DNA of 64,000 nt, taken from positions 1-64,000 of the forward strand of contig JAISUK010000044.1 of the NCBI GenBank assembly GCA_031272075.1, written 5' to 3'. The DNA is from Dysgonamonadaceae bacterium. GTDB lineage: Bacteria; Bacteroidota; Bacteroidia; Bacteroidales; Azobacteroidaceae. This document shows positions 18,433 through 27,823 of the stretch, in pieces (position 1 is the stretch's first letter; each line of letters starts with the position of its first letter). The position numbers and the translations under genes were made by a program. The notes under the pieces are model-generated. The model had not been told where the DNA came from, made no database searches, and saw only the letters and a list, made by a program, of their open reading frames with translations.

Positions 18433-19512
18433 ATGAAGAACAATTATTGCGTTATTATGGGTGGAGGCATCGGGAGTCGGTTCTGGCCTTTCAGCCGGGG
18501 GACGATGCCGAAGCAATTCCTCGATTTTTTCGGAACCGGACGGTCGTTATTGCAACAGACATTCGATCGTTTTCGACAGATTGTTCCAACGGAAAATATC
18601 TATATAGCCACCAATGAATTGTATCGGGAATTGGTAAAAAAGCAGCTTCCCGAACTGAGTGAACAACAGATACTGCTGGAGCCGACCCGAAGGAATACCG
18701 CTCCGTGTATCGCTTATGCTTCTTACCGGATTCGTGCGATCAATCCGGACGCCAACCTGGTGGTGACGCCTGCCGACCATTTGATCTTGCAGGAGCATCA
18801 TTTCTTGAAAAATATACAGACGGGATTGAATTTTGTGGATAAATTTCCGTCTTTACTCACGCTGGGGGTGAAGCCCAACCGTCCGGAAACGGGGTATGGC
18901 TATATCCAGACGAAAGAATCTGACAGTGAAGACCACATCCAGAAGGTGAAAGCGTTTACGGAAAAACCCAATTTTGAGTTGGCGAAACTGTTTTTTGAGA
19001 GCGGCGAGTTTTATTGGAATTCCGGGATTTTTGCTTGGAACGTCAATGCGATCATCGAAGCCTTCCATAAATATATCCCCGACATCACCACCCATTTCGA
19101 TCATGGGCTGGAGTTGTTTAACACTCCTGCCGAAAAAGCGTTTATCAATGAACAGTATCCGTTGCTCCAGAATATCTCCATCGACTACGGGATCATGGAG
19201 AAAGCGGATAATGTGTTTATGCTCGTGGCAGATTTCGGTTGGTCGGATCTGGGCACCTGGGGGTCGTTGTTTGACCTTTCTGAAAAAGATGCCGACCACA
19301 ATGCGGCGCTCAAATGCCGGTCGCTGTTTTATGACAGTCACGACACGCTGGTCACGCTGGCGGAAGACAAATTGGCCGTCATTCAAGGCCTGGACGATTA
19401 CATCGTCGCCGAGTCGGACAATATCCTCCTGATATGCAAAAAGTCGGAAGAACAGCGCATCAAGCAGTTTGTGACGGATGTCAGTCTGAAATATGGGCAG
19501 GGGTATGTTTGA
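18433..19512 (+). CDS. manC: mannose-1-phosphate guanylyltransferase
   Basis: Makes GDP-mannose from mannose-1-phosphate and GTP for glycan and lipopolysaccharide synthesis. The 359-residue product is the guanylyltransferase domain alone, without the phosphomannose-isomerase domain of long bifunctional ManC/AlgA proteins. The nucleotide-binding signature GGGIGSRFWPFSRG is at residues 9-22, followed by PKQFLDFFG, TRRNTAPCIAYA, TPADHLI and FTEKPN, all typical. The ATG at 18433 follows the sequence AATTATTGACGT that also precedes two other genes in this window. It is convergent with the LarA-like gene. GDP-mannose supply fits a cell with extensive surface glycosylation. Confidence 0.94.
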   Translation: MKNNYCVIMGGGIGSRFWPFSRGTMPKQFLDFFGTGRSLLQQTFDRFRQIVPTENIYIATNELYRELVKKQLPELSEQQILLEPTRRNTAPCIAYASYRIRAINPDANLVVTPADHLILQEHHFLKNIQTGLNFVDKFPSLLTLGVKPNRPETGYGYIQTKESDSEDHIQKVKAFTEKPNFELAKLFFESGEFYWNSGIFAWNVNAIIEAFHKYIPDITTHFDHGLELFNTPAEKAFINEQYPLLQNISIDYGIMEKADNVFMLVADFGWSDLGTWGSLFDLSEKDADHNAALKCRSLFYDSHDTLVTLAEDKLAVIQGLDDYIVAESDNILLICKKSEEQRIKQFVTDVSLKYGQGYV

Positions 19513-19597
19513 TCTTTTGCATGTCCCCTTCTTCGGCGGCATCCAGGATAGCGCCCATCAATTCGTCGATATCTTTTGCCGACATGGGTACCGGCAT
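19481..19597 (-). CDS. possible short acidic ORF between convergent genes
   Basis: A 38-codon frame (MPVPMSAKDIDELMGAILD...) with strongly protein-like composition: an amphipathic acidic helix (DIDELMGAILDAAEEGDMQKIK). It overlaps the 3' end of manC in antisense by about 30 bases and continues open upstream for about 14 more codons without an ATG. It could be a small protein or the tail of a decayed gene downstream of the LarA-like gene. No family was recognised. Confidence 0.3.
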   Translation of the reverse strand: MPVPMSAKDIDELMGAILDAAEEGDMQKIKHTPAHISD

Positions 19598-19650
19598 GTT
19601 TTTTGGGGTAGATTTGGCAGCAGGATTGGCGTTGTGTCAGTTGTGACTCA

Positions 19651-20979
19651 TTAACGTCCGGTTTCATTTTGCGGTTTGCTGTCACATATCGGAGAACAAT
19701 AAGGCCCTTCGGGAAAAACAGCAATCTTTTTTTTCGAGGCGACTGCCATATCTACTTGTTGTTGGATTGAAACGGCCAAACGATTCTGTGTTACCGAATG
19801 ACCGGTAACGGAAAGCAGATTTAATTCTTCCTGCGAGATGCCGGTCGTATAAAAATGAAGATTCGCCAGACCCAATTGCTCCAGAACGCGAATATGCATC
19901 TGGAATTGCCACTGGTCTTTGATAAAAAGCGATCCTTTGCTGATGTCGTGCAAAAAATCGGGATGCCTGGAAGCATATTTTTTCATTATCGATTCGTATT
20001 CGGGGCTGCCTATACCTTCGCTACAACTGCCGAATGCCACAATTTCACCATTGCTTTTCAAGGCAGGAAGGCAGTTGACAAAACCTTTGACACATTGATA
20101 AAAAGTATCGTCCAGCGGGTAGCCGCCACAGGAAGTGATCGCCAGATCGGCAGGCACAGCAACCGACGTACAACTTTTCCTTTTGACATCATCAATGGCT
20201 TTTTCGTGCGACGCAAATTGTTCGCCTGAAATGATTTGATTGATTTTTTTCTCCTGGTCGAGAATGATATTTATAGAAAAATCGGCTGGGCACAACCGCG
20301 CAACAGAAGAATTCTCCAGATGTAGCGGATTGTCTTCCAGCACCGTATTGGTTGCGTTGGGGTGATTGAGAAACCGGTATCCGTGAAACATCTGAATGGT
20401 ATTCAGCGATGCCAGGCCGGGACAAATGGATTTTCTTCCTCCCGAAAAGCCGGCCATGAAGTGTGGTTCGACCAATCCCGTTAATATCCTGAACCCTGCT
20501 TCTACATAATGGCGATTCAATCGGACTTCAGCGCCTGACCAGCTTTTCCCTTCTACCAGCGACAACATGTTGTCGTTTTCGGCGTCATGGTCGAAAATTT
20601 TGTAGTTTTCCACCACCTGTTTCCCGAACATGTACAATTTTTCATCTGTTGTGGAGGCTCGATGCATGCCGGTAGCAACTACGATAGCAATCTCATCCTT
20701 GCTTACGCCCTCGTTCTCAATATATTCCAGTAAGCAGGGCAAAAAAGAATGATAGGGTATCGGACGCGTAATATCAGAAACCACGATCACCACATTCCCT
20801 TTTCTTCTTTTTTTCAGTTGATCGCTGAGCGGCAGGCATCCCACTGGGTCTGAAATCGAATCCAACAACATCGTTTCTATATCAGTGCTTACTGTCGTAT
20901 AACTTGGGATATAGACCAAGCTGTCGTCAGGAACAGTTAATGCGATTTCTTCTTTACCATATCTGAAATTTACAGTCAT
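19651..20979 (-). CDS. larA: LarA-family nickel-pincer racemase
   Basis: LarA enzymes racemise or epimerise 2-hydroxyacids by hydride transfer to a nickel-pincer nucleotide. At 442 residues the length is right. Key residues align with lactate racemase: H106 in ATGMHRAST, H173 in EPHFMAGFSGGRK and K183 (the lysine that binds the cofactor) in the same motif; DITRPIPY is the usual early motif. The cofactor-making genes larB, larC and larE are not in the window. Members act on lactate, malate, 2-hydroxyglutarate or sugar acids, so the substrate is open. The divergent neighbour is glycerate kinase, hinting at a C3 hydroxyacid. A -7-like TACATTTG lies at 21004-21011 on this strand. Confidence 0.88.
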   Translation of the reverse strand: MTVNFRYGKEEIALTVPDDSLVYIPSYTTVSTDIETMLLDSISDPVGCLPLSDQLKKRRKGNVVIVVSDITRPIPYHSFLPCLLEYIENEGVSKDEIAIVVATGMHRASTTDEKLYMFGKQVVENYKIFDHDAENDNMLSLVEGKSWSGAEVRLNRHYVEAGFRILTGLVEPHFMAGFSGGRKSICPGLASLNTIQMFHGYRFLNHPNATNTVLEDNPLHLENSSVARLCPADFSINIILDQEKKINQIISGEQFASHEKAIDDVKRKSCTSVAVPADLAITSCGGYPLDDTFYQCVKGFVNCLPALKSNGEIVAFGSCSEGIGSPEYESIMKKYASRHPDFLHDISKGSLFIKDQWQFQMHIRVLEQLGLANLHFYTTGISQEELNLLSVTGHSVTQNRLAVSIQQQVDMAVASKKKIAVFPEGPYCSPICDSKPQNETGR

Positions 20980-21099
20980 ACAGAATCATATTGATATTGA
21001 TCACAAATGTAAAAATTTTATGAATATTTTGAGATCACAGATAGAGTATATTTAAAACATGTAATAATATTTTTAAATGAGAAATGATCTTATTTTTAT

Positions 21100-21107
21100 T
21101 ATTTTTG
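21100..21107 (+). promoter_or_regulatory. candidate -7 element for glycerate kinase
   Basis: TATTTTTG matches TAnnTTTG about 95 bases before the glycerate kinase ATG. No clean TTTG is found 19-21 bases further up, so only the -7 half is supported. The rest of the 223-base divergent gap is AT-rich and holds nothing else I can call. Confidence 0.4.
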
Positions 21108-21202
21108 TAGTATGAAACGAGCATGATTTTACGCTCATCCAAGTTGACGACAATGCTGACATGCGAGTTCCATACGACCTTATTAATAGAAATTATTGAC
21201 GT

Positions 21203-22348
21203 ATGAAAAAAGTGCTTCTTGCCATTGATTCGTTCAAAGGTTGCCTCAGTTCGCTTGAGGCGGCTCTCGCTGTTGAGGCTGGGATCAAAGCAGTCTATCC
21301 GTCGTGCGAAGTGGTAAAGGTGCCGGTTGCCGATGGCGGCGAAGGCACTGTCGAAGCGCTTGTGTGGATGACCGGAGGGCGACTGTGTACAGTGGAGGTT
21401 AACGACCCGCTGATGCGTCCGATAAGCGCGTCGTACGGCATTTTGGGAGATGGGTGTACTGCGGTGATCGAAATGTCGGCCGCGAGCGGTTTGCCGTTGG
21501 TTGCGCCCGAACAGCGTAATCCGATGATTTCTACTACGGTAGGGACAGGACAATTGATAGCCGATGCCCTCAATCGTGGTTGCAAGCAATTTATTCTCGG
21601 TCTGGGCGGAAGCGCTACCAATGATGCGGGCACAGGCCTGTTGCAAGCGTTGGGTTATCGTTTCCTGGATGCGAACGGGAAATTGCTCGGTCAGGGCGGA
21701 CAGATACTTGAGCACATTGCTGTCATCGACTCCTCGTCGCGAAATCCTTTGCTCAATGGGACGCAATTCAACATGGCTTGCGATGTCGACAATCCCTTTT
21801 CGGGTAAAAATGGTGCAGCCTGCATCTTTGCTCCGCAAAAGGGCGCAGACCCTTACATGGTAGAAGCGCTCGATCGCGGATTGAAGCATTTCGCCGAAGT
21901 GGTGAAAACGCAACTATGCAAGGATATCGACGCTGTTGCAGGCGCCGGGGCGGCAGGTGGCATGGGAGGTGGATTGATGGCTTTCCTCGACGCTCAACTT
22001 CGGCCGGGGATACAATTGGTGCTCGACACCTTGTGTTTCGACGATCTGTTGCAAGGCGTCGACCTTGTCATCACCGGAGAAGGTCGCATGGATGCGCAAA
22101 CCGCTATGGGGAAAACACCATCTGGCGTTGCCGAAGCAGCACAACGGAGTGGAGTCCCTGTAATTGCCTTAACTGGAAATATCGAAGATGCCTCCGCGAT
22201 CAATCGGATCGGTATTTGCGGCGTTTTTCCCATTATTCCGCGCCCTATGTCGTTGATGGAAGCCATGAATCCCGAAACAGCCGCACGCAACATTCAACAA
22301 GCAGCAGAACAGTTGTTTCGATGGCATCGGGCAATTTTGTCACAATGA
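21203..22348 (+). CDS. glxK: glycerate kinase (GarK/GlxK type)
   Basis: Phosphorylates glycerate, feeding it into lower glycolysis. The 381-residue protein shows the type I glycerate kinase pattern: DSFKGCLSS at residues 9-17, the substrate segment VADGGEGT (about 43-50), ASGLPLV, the glycine-rich LGLGGSATNDAGTG (about 133-146) and VITGEGRMDAQT (about 286-297). All are intact. The start codon follows AATTATTGACGT, the same context as manC. It faces away from the LarA-like gene, and together they may handle a 2-hydroxyacid such as glycerate. Class I members usually give 2-phosphoglycerate. Confidence 0.94.
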   Translation: MKKVLLAIDSFKGCLSSLEAALAVEAGIKAVYPSCEVVKVPVADGGEGTVEALVWMTGGRLCTVEVNDPLMRPISASYGILGDGCTAVIEMSAASGLPLVAPEQRNPMISTTVGTGQLIADALNRGCKQFILGLGGSATNDAGTGLLQALGYRFLDANGKLLGQGGQILEHIAVIDSSSRNPLLNGTQFNMACDVDNPFSGKNGAACIFAPQKGADPYMVEALDRGLKHFAEVVKTQLCKDIDAVAGAGAAGGMGGGLMAFLDAQLRPGIQLVLDTLCFDDLLQGVDLVITGEGRMDAQTAMGKTPSGVAEAAQRSGVPVIALTGNIEDASAINRIGICGVFPIIPRPMSLMEAMNPETAARNIQQAAEQLFRWHRAILSQ

Positions 22349-22355
22349 TACCATT

Positions 22356-22577
22356 ATGATACCAACGCTTAAAAAGATCGGAGAAGGAGTCAGTAATATA
22401 TTGGAGGTGCTGAATGAAGATGTCTCTCATTTTTATCCTTATTGGCATTATCACCCCTGGTATGAAATTATGTTGATTGAAAAAGAATTGTATCCCGGCA
22501 GGGCATTTCCCAAAAAGTCGGCGTGGAGTGAGTTGCGGTATAAAGTCTATAGCTATATCATGCCTGAAATAGAATAG
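22356..22577 (+). pseudogene. short ORF resembling a truncated AraC-type cupin domain
   Basis: A 73-codon frame starting 8 bases after the glycerate kinase stop. The segment VSHFYPYWHYHPWYEIMLIEK looks like the start of the sugar-sensing cupin of Bacteroidetes AraC regulators (pattern WHYHPEYE), but it breaks off into unrelated sequence and there is no DNA-binding domain downstream. I read it as a remnant, possibly still translated with glycerate kinase. A hairpin terminator follows directly. Confidence 0.4.
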
Positions 22578-22587
22578 GAAATAAAAC

Positions 22588-22626
22588 ACAATCCCAATCT
22601 TTTCAAAATGAAACGGTTGGGATTGT
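22588..22626. terminator. hairpin between convergent genes
   Basis: ACAATCCCAA (22588-22597) pairs perfectly with TTGGGATTGT (22617-22626) around a 19-base loop, between the glycerate kinase side and the convergent S41 protease gene. A-rich and T-rich flanks make it usable from both sides, though the T-run is weak. Confidence 0.6.
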
Positions 22627-22661
22627 TCTATTTAAGATATTCGCAAATTCTTTTCAGTATT

Positions 22662-24296
22662 CTACCTCCCCTCGGTCAGCAACTTGTCATATTCTGCCGG
22701 ATTGCGCAGGAGTTCGAGCGCTTTGTTGAGCGATTCGTTTTGCAGATTACGTACCTGAAAATATTCGTTCATTTCCCACAGATCGCGAGCGATCAGAGCT
22801 TTGACTTGATTGGTGATCAAAGACTTGGAGATTTCATACTCTTTCTTGTCCTTTTCGGTAAGTTCGGATACGGTTGCCTGAGCGCTTTCTTTCCGGTCGT
22901 TGAGCAGCATGTTTAACAATTCTTGCAGCATGGCATCGGAGACTTCAAATTTGGCAAGATACTCGTCGAAAGTTTTATACTTTTTCTTGAAACTTTCTCT
23001 CTCCTTGTCGACCTTACCCATTGTGAATCTGTTGACAATTCCTTTCCCGATCAATTCCCGATAGAGGGTTGTATAAAGCGTTGTGTCCATCGGAATGAAG
23101 TAGTCGGGCATGATTCCGCCGCCGCCAAATACGATGCGCTTATTTACCAAAGTATTGTATTTCAACGAATCGGGGAAATGGATGCTGTCGGCGTTGATCA
23201 TTTCTCCATGATTGTAACGGTCAATCAGATCTTTGTTATACGATTCCAGATCGCCTTTTTCGTAAGGCTTTTGGATGGAGCGACCGGTAGGCGTATAATA
23301 GCGTGCGGAAGTCAATCTGAGCATCGATCCGTCGGGGAAAGGCACCGGTCGTTGAACCAGACCTTTGCCGAACGTTCTTCTGCCAACGATGAGGCCTCTG
23401 TCCCAGTCCTGTACGGCGCCGGATACGATCTCGCTGGCGGAAGCGGAATATTCATCGACGAGTACCACCAGCCGTCCGGTTTCGAACGAGCCTTTGTTGG
23501 TAGCTTTGGCATCTTCACGCCGTTGGTGGACGCCTTCCGTATAGACGATTGTCTGGCCTTGTTTCAGAAATTCATCCGCGATGTCGATCGCCGCCGCCAG
23601 GTAGCCGCCCCCATTTTGTTGGAGGTCGAGGACGAGGTTTACCATTCCTTTGGCTTTCAACTTGCCGAAAGCTTCCAGGAATTCATTATAGGTGTTGGCG
23701 GCAAAACGGTTGAAGCGGATGTAACCCGTTTCATTGTCAATCATGTATGCCGCTTCCATGCTGTGGATGGGGATTTTGTCGCGGACAATCTTGAATTCGA
23801 TGAGGTCTGGGATGTCCTGGCGTAAGATTTTCACACTTACAGTGGTGCCTTTGGGTCCGCGCAGTCGGCGTAAGACGTCGTTTTGTTTCATTTTGACTCC
23901 CGAAATGATGGTGTCGTCGACTTCAATGATCCGGTCGCCGGCGCGGATGCCCACTTTTTCGGAGGGGCCTCCGGAGATGACCTGGATGATATACATGGTA
24001 TCCGTCAGCATATTGAATTGAACGCCTATCCCGTCGAAATTTCCTTGCAACGGTTCGTTCATTTCTTTCACTTCTTCCGGATTGAGGTAGTTGGAATGGG
24101 GGTCTAATTTTTCGAGAAGTGAGATGATGGCGTCTTCCGCCAGTTTGTTTTCTTCCACATTATCCACATACATATTTTCGATGGCGAAAAGAGTCAAGCT
24201 GATTTTACGCATTGCGGTATTGTTGTTGTTCACTTGTCCATAAGTACAAGAGTGAAAAAAGAGCGGCAAAATCAAAGAAAAGAATAATTTGTTCAT
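22662..24296 (-). CDS. S41 family carboxy-terminal processing protease
   Basis: A 544-residue periplasmic serine protease of the CtpA/Prc group. The N-terminus MNKLFFSLILPLFFHSC is a signal sequence, with C17 a possible lipidation site. A PDZ domain spans about residues 85-165 (GPSEKVGIRAGDRIIEVDD). The catalytic serine is in DEYSASASEIVSGA (about 284) and the general-base lysine in GRRTFGKGLVQ (about 310). A GGGG-type C-terminal segment (VFGGGGIMPDYFIP) is typical of Bacteroidetes members. An upstream in-frame start would overlap coaD by about 150 bases and lacks sense as a leader; the ATG 4 bases after the coaD stop gives the signal peptide. It probably trims exported proteins. Confidence 0.9.
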   Translation of the reverse strand: MNKLFFSLILPLFFHSCTYGQVNNNNTAMRKISLTLFAIENMYVDNVEENKLAEDAIISLLEKLDPHSNYLNPEEVKEMNEPLQGNFDGIGVQFNMLTDTMYIIQVISGGPSEKVGIRAGDRIIEVDDTIISGVKMKQNDVLRRLRGPKGTTVSVKILRQDIPDLIEFKIVRDKIPIHSMEAAYMIDNETGYIRFNRFAANTYNEFLEAFGKLKAKGMVNLVLDLQQNGGGYLAAAIDIADEFLKQGQTIVYTEGVHQRREDAKATNKGSFETGRLVVLVDEYSASASEIVSGAVQDWDRGLIVGRRTFGKGLVQRPVPFPDGSMLRLTSARYYTPTGRSIQKPYEKGDLESYNKDLIDRYNHGEMINADSIHFPDSLKYNTLVNKRIVFGGGGIMPDYFIPMDTTLYTTLYRELIGKGIVNRFTMGKVDKERESFKKKYKTFDEYLAKFEVSDAMLQELLNMLLNDRKESAQATVSELTEKDKKEYEISKSLITNQVKALIARDLWEMNEYFQVRNLQNESLNKALELLRNPAEYDKLLTEGR

Positions 24297-24300
24297 GTTA

Positions 24301-24783
24301 CTATTTGTTTTTATTAGTTGTATAATCATGTAGTTGCATAGCACGAGGCACGAACTCATCCACCTCTTTGCCATACGAAAGCAGTTCTCTGACAATGGAA
24401 GAACTGATATGTGTATGTTCGGGTTCGGTATATAAAACAAAGGTTTCAATTCCCGAAATTTTACGATTGACGTCAGCGATATTTTTTTCGTATTCGAAGT
24501 CGTTGACAGAACGGATGCCTCTTAAAATAAAGCCGGCGCCGACTTCTTTGGCGAAATCGACGGTTAAGCAGTTATAACTCATCACTTTCACTTGTTTATT
24601 ATCCTGGAAAAGCAGGGAAATCATTTTAATTCTGTCGTTGATAGAAAAAAACGATTTCTTATTTTGATTCACACCGATTGCGATGATGATTTCGTCCACC
24701 AGCATTAATCCTCGGTTTACCAGCGAGAGGTGTCCGATGGTGAAAGGGTCGAATGTGCCCGGAAAAATCGCTGTTTTCTTCAT
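24301..24783 (-). CDS. coaD: pantetheine-phosphate adenylyltransferase
   Basis: Fourth step of coenzyme A synthesis: 4'-phosphopantetheine plus ATP to dephospho-CoA. The 160-residue protein has the nucleotidyltransferase motif [12 protein letters not shown] at residues 7-18 and the closing ISSSIVRE (about 126-133), both intact, with the [12 protein letters not shown] segment that binds pantetheine. The start overlaps the stop of parE by 4 bases (ATGA). Preceded by GACGT, as are several other starts here, although in this case those bases encode the last residues of ParE. It is followed after 4 bases by the protease gene. Confidence 0.96.
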   Translation of the reverse strand: MKKTAIFPGTFDPFTIGHLSLVNRGLMLVDEIIIAIGVNQNKKSFFSINDRIKMISLLFQDNKQVKVMSYNCLTVDFAKEVGAGFILRGIRSVNDFEYEKNIADVNRKISGIETFVLYTEPEHTHISSSIVRELLSYGKEVDEFVPRAMQLHDYTTNKNK

Positions 24784-26642
24784 ACGTCTTCTTCAATTAC
24801 CAGATTTTCAATGATAAAATTCTGTCGTTCCATTGTATTCTTGCCCATATAAAATTCCAGCATTTCTTTGACGGCGTCCTGTTTTTTCAACGACACGGGA
24901 TCGAGACGTAAGTCTTTTCCGATGAAATGCTTAAATTCTCCCGGCGAGATTTCTCCCAGACCTTTGAAACGTGTAATTTCGGGATTGGGGTTGAGTTTCT
25001 TGATTGCCTCAATTCGGTCTTCTTCCGAATAACAATAGATGGTTTCTTTTTTGTTCCTGACCCGAAAAAGCGGTGTTTGTAAGATAAACACATGGTTGTT
25101 TTTGATCAGGTCGGGGAAGAACTGCAAGAAAAAAGTGATGATCAACAAGCGGATATGCATCCCGTCGACATCGGCATCAGTTGCGATGATGATTTTATTG
25201 TAGCGGAGGTCTTCCAGTCCGTTTTCGATATTCAATGCCGCTTGCAAGAGGTTAAATTCTTCATTTTCGTATACTACGCGTTTGGTCAGCCCAAAGGTGT
25301 TCAGCGGTTTCCCTCTGAGGCTGAATACCGCCTGGAAATTCGGGTCGCGACTTTGGGTGATCGAACCGCTTGCAGAGTCGCCTTCGGTAATGAAAATGCA
25401 AGTGTCTTCCAGCTGTTCTCCTTTGGCATCGTTGTAATGCAATCGACAGTCTCTCAGCTTCTTGTTATGCAGGCTGGCTTTTTTGGTTCGTTCCCTTGCC
25501 AGTTTGGCGATACCGGAAATGGCTTTTCTTTCTTTTTCCGATTCCAGAATTTTTTTCAGCAGGATGTCGGAGGTTTCAGGGTATTTATGCAGGTAGTTGT
25601 CCAGTTCTTTTTTGATGAAGTCGCTGATAAACTTGACCACCGTAGGGCCTTCGGGTCCCATATCCTTCGATGTCATCTTCGTTTTGGTCTGATTGGCGAA
25701 GTCAGGCGACTGAATCTTGATGCTGATCGCCGCCGCGATGCCGCCACGGATGTCGGAATATTCAAAATTGCGGTTGTAATATTCTTTGATGACGCGGCTT
25801 ACGGTCTCACGGAATGCCGTCTGATGTGTCCCGCCGTCTTTGGTATATTGTCCGTTGACAAAGGAATAGAACTCTTCGCCGTACTGGTTGCCGTGTGTCA
25901 GAACCACCTCTATGCCTTCACCCTTGAGGTGGATGATGGGGTAGAGTGCGTCGGTTGTCATGTTCTCGTTGAGCAGGTCGGCCAGTCCGTTCTTCGAGAT
26001 GAACTTCTCGCCGTTATAATAGATCGTCAGTCCTGTGTTCAGGTAGACGTAATTCTTGATTTTGGCGCGGATAATTTCGTCCTGAAACGCAAAATTCGGA
26101 AAGACCTCGTTGTCGGGAGTGAAAATCACCAAAGTACCGTTCTTTTCTTCTGTGCGGAAGATGTCCGATTCGCTCGTCAATTCCGCTTTGCTGAAGATGG
26201 CTTCTTTGCCCTCGCCGTCGCGGTAGCTTGCTATTTTGAAGTAGGTGCTGAGTGCGTTTACTGCCTTGATGCCCACTCCGTTAAGTCCAATTGAAGTGAT
26301 AAATGCCTCGTTTTCATACTTTGCGCCGGTGAACAAGCGGCTCGCGGCCGAAACGACGCTTTTGAGCGGGATGCCTCGTCCGAAGTCGCGCACCGTAACT
26401 GTCCCGTCTTCTATTGTGATGTTGATACTTTTGCCGTACCCCATCATATATTCGTCTATCGAATTGTCTATCACCTCTTTGAGTAGTACGTAGATGCCAT
26501 CTTCGGGTGAAGAGCCGTCTCCCTCGCCGCCAATCCACATCCCGGGACGCAAACGCATCTGTTCGCGCCACTCCAAATCGATCATTTGTTCGTCGCCGTA
26601 CTTTCTTTCCTGTTGTGTTGTGATATCGTTTAATTCGTTCAT
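24780..26642 (-). CDS. parE: DNA topoisomerase IV subunit B
   Basis: The ATPase subunit of a type IIA topoisomerase that separates daughter chromosomes. At 620 residues it shows the GHKL ATPase domain ([37 protein letters not shown]), the transducer domain, and the TOPRIM domain with [19 protein letters not shown] and the C-terminal RFKGLGEI. The opening RRPGM-like [27 protein letters not shown] is that of the Bacteroidetes ParE group rather than GyrB, which is usually longer. No parC is in the window. A 6-base gap separates it from the preceding acetyltransferase-like gene. Confidence 0.92.
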   Translation of the reverse strand: MNELNDITTQQERKYGDEQMIDLEWREQMRLRPGMWIGGEGDGSSPEDGIYVLLKEVIDNSIDEYMMGYGKSINITIEDGTVTVRDFGRGIPLKSVVSAASRLFTGAKYENEAFITSIGLNGVGIKAVNALSTYFKIASYRDGEGKEAIFSKAELTSESDIFRTEEKNGTLVIFTPDNEVFPNFAFQDEIIRAKIKNYVYLNTGLTIYYNGEKFISKNGLADLLNENMTTDALYPIIHLKGEGIEVVLTHGNQYGEEFYSFVNGQYTKDGGTHQTAFRETVSRVIKEYYNRNFEYSDIRGGIAAAISIKIQSPDFANQTKTKMTSKDMGPEGPTVVKFISDFIKKELDNYLHKYPETSDILLKKILESEKERKAISGIAKLARERTKKASLHNKKLRDCRLHYNDAKGEQLEDTCIFITEGDSASGSITQSRDPNFQAVFSLRGKPLNTFGLTKRVVYENEEFNLLQAALNIENGLEDLRYNKIIIATDADVDGMHIRLLIITFFLQFFPDLIKNNHVFILQTPLFRVRNKKETIYCYSEEDRIEAIKKLNPNPEITRFKGLGEISPGEFKHFIGKDLRLDPVSLKKQDAVKEMLEFYMGKNTMERQNFIIENLVIEEDV

Positions 26643-26648
26643 TTTTAT

Positions 26649-27776
26649 TTATATCTGTTTTATAAACGCTCTTCTGGTTTTATGGTGTTCCGTGCGAAAA
26701 TAGTCCCATTGTGCCTGAATGGCATTGTTGCTTTCAAGTTCAGGGTTGCTCTCCGCAAAGACGGTGCCCAGAGCGATGTATCTTGGTATCAAGTCGTTAA
26801 AAATTAAAGCATTGACTCCTTTTCCGCGATATTCCGGCAAGACGCCCATCAGGTAGAGGTCTACCACTTTGGGTTTTGAGTACAAGGATTTTAACAGATG
26901 TATAATTCCGAAAGGGAAAAGTGAGCCGCGCGCTTTTTGCATCGCTTTTGACAAATTAGGCAAGGTGATGGCAAAGCCCGCTACTGCATCATCCGAATCC
27001 CTGACAATCAGTGTTATCAGGTCTAATCGCAGCATCGGGATGTACATCTTGACATAATAATCAATCTGTTTGGGTGAAAGCGCTACGAAACCATAGAGAT
27101 GAGCATAAGCAACATTGAGTGTTTCGAAAATCTTGCGTGCGTATGGCCAAATCTCTTTGGTTTTTTTGAATTTGAGTATCCTTAATCCGTATTTCTTCAG
27201 CACTATCTCTCCGATACGCAGGTGTTTTTCGGGAACGGCTTCAGGGATCCATATTTTAAACTCTTTCCAATCCTGGTCTTTTACAAATCCCAATTTTTCC
27301 AGATGATCTTTATAATAAGGATAGCTGTAGGTGGTTGCCATTGTAGCGACTTCTTCAAATCCCCAGACGAGCAATCCTTCGTGATCGAGGTCGGTGAAGC
27401 CCAGCGGACCGTGAATTGCTTCCATTCCTTTTTCTTTACCCCATTGTATTACGGCATCGAGTAAGGCTTTGGAAACATGTTCGTCGTCAATAAAATCGAT
27501 GAATCCAAAACGGAGATTTTTTTCTTTCCATTGTTCGTTGGCTTTGTGGTTGATGATTCCGGCGATACGTCCCACAATCTTGTTGTCTTTGATTGCCAGG
27601 AAATATTTCGCTTCGCAAAAATCAAACGCGGGATTTTTTTCTTTAGAAAGCGTCATCATTTCCTCGGAGATCAGACCGGGGACATGATACGGGCAATCTT
27701 TGTACAGTTTAATATTAAACTTGATAAAATCTTTTAATTCGCGTTTGCTTTGAACTTCTTTAATAGTTATAGACAT
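26649..27776 (-). CDS. GNAT-superfamily acetyltransferase-like protein
   Basis: A 375-residue cytosolic protein. The C-terminal part (about 255-345) has a GNAT-like core, with DLYLMGVLPEYRGKGVNALIFNDL matching the acetyl-CoA pyrophosphate-binding pattern (R/Q-x-x-G-x-G/A). The N-terminal half (FDFCEAKYFLAIKDNKIVGRIAGIINHKAN and IHGPLGFTDLDHEGLLVWGFEE) also looks acetyltransferase-like, so it may be a double-GNAT protein. Members are common and uncharacterised in Bacteroidetes. A TATCTTTG -7 element lies at 27807-27814 on this strand. It is followed by parE after 6 bases. The substrate is unknown. Confidence 0.8.
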   Translation of the reverse strand: MSITIKEVQSKRELKDFIKFNIKLYKDCPYHVPGLISEEMMTLSKEKNPAFDFCEAKYFLAIKDNKIVGRIAGIINHKANEQWKEKNLRFGFIDFIDDEHVSKALLDAVIQWGKEKGMEAIHGPLGFTDLDHEGLLVWGFEEVATMATTYSYPYYKDHLEKLGFVKDQDWKEFKIWIPEAVPEKHLRIGEIVLKKYGLRILKFKKTKEIWPYARKIFETLNVAYAHLYGFVALSPKQIDYYVKMYIPMLRLDLITLIVRDSDDAVAGFAITLPNLSKAMQKARGSLFPFGIIHLLKSLYSKPKVVDLYLMGVLPEYRGKGVNALIFNDLIPRYIALGTVFAESNPELESNNAIQAQWDYFRTEHHKTRRAFIKQI

Positions 27777-27823
27777 TAAATTCTTTCAATTGAGTTTTAA
27801 AAAATGCAAAGATACGGTTATGA

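Noticed and set aside
25092-26294. 400-codon open frame antisense to parE
   Set aside because: No family likeness and a biased composition; parE on the other strand has all GHKL and TOPRIM motifs.
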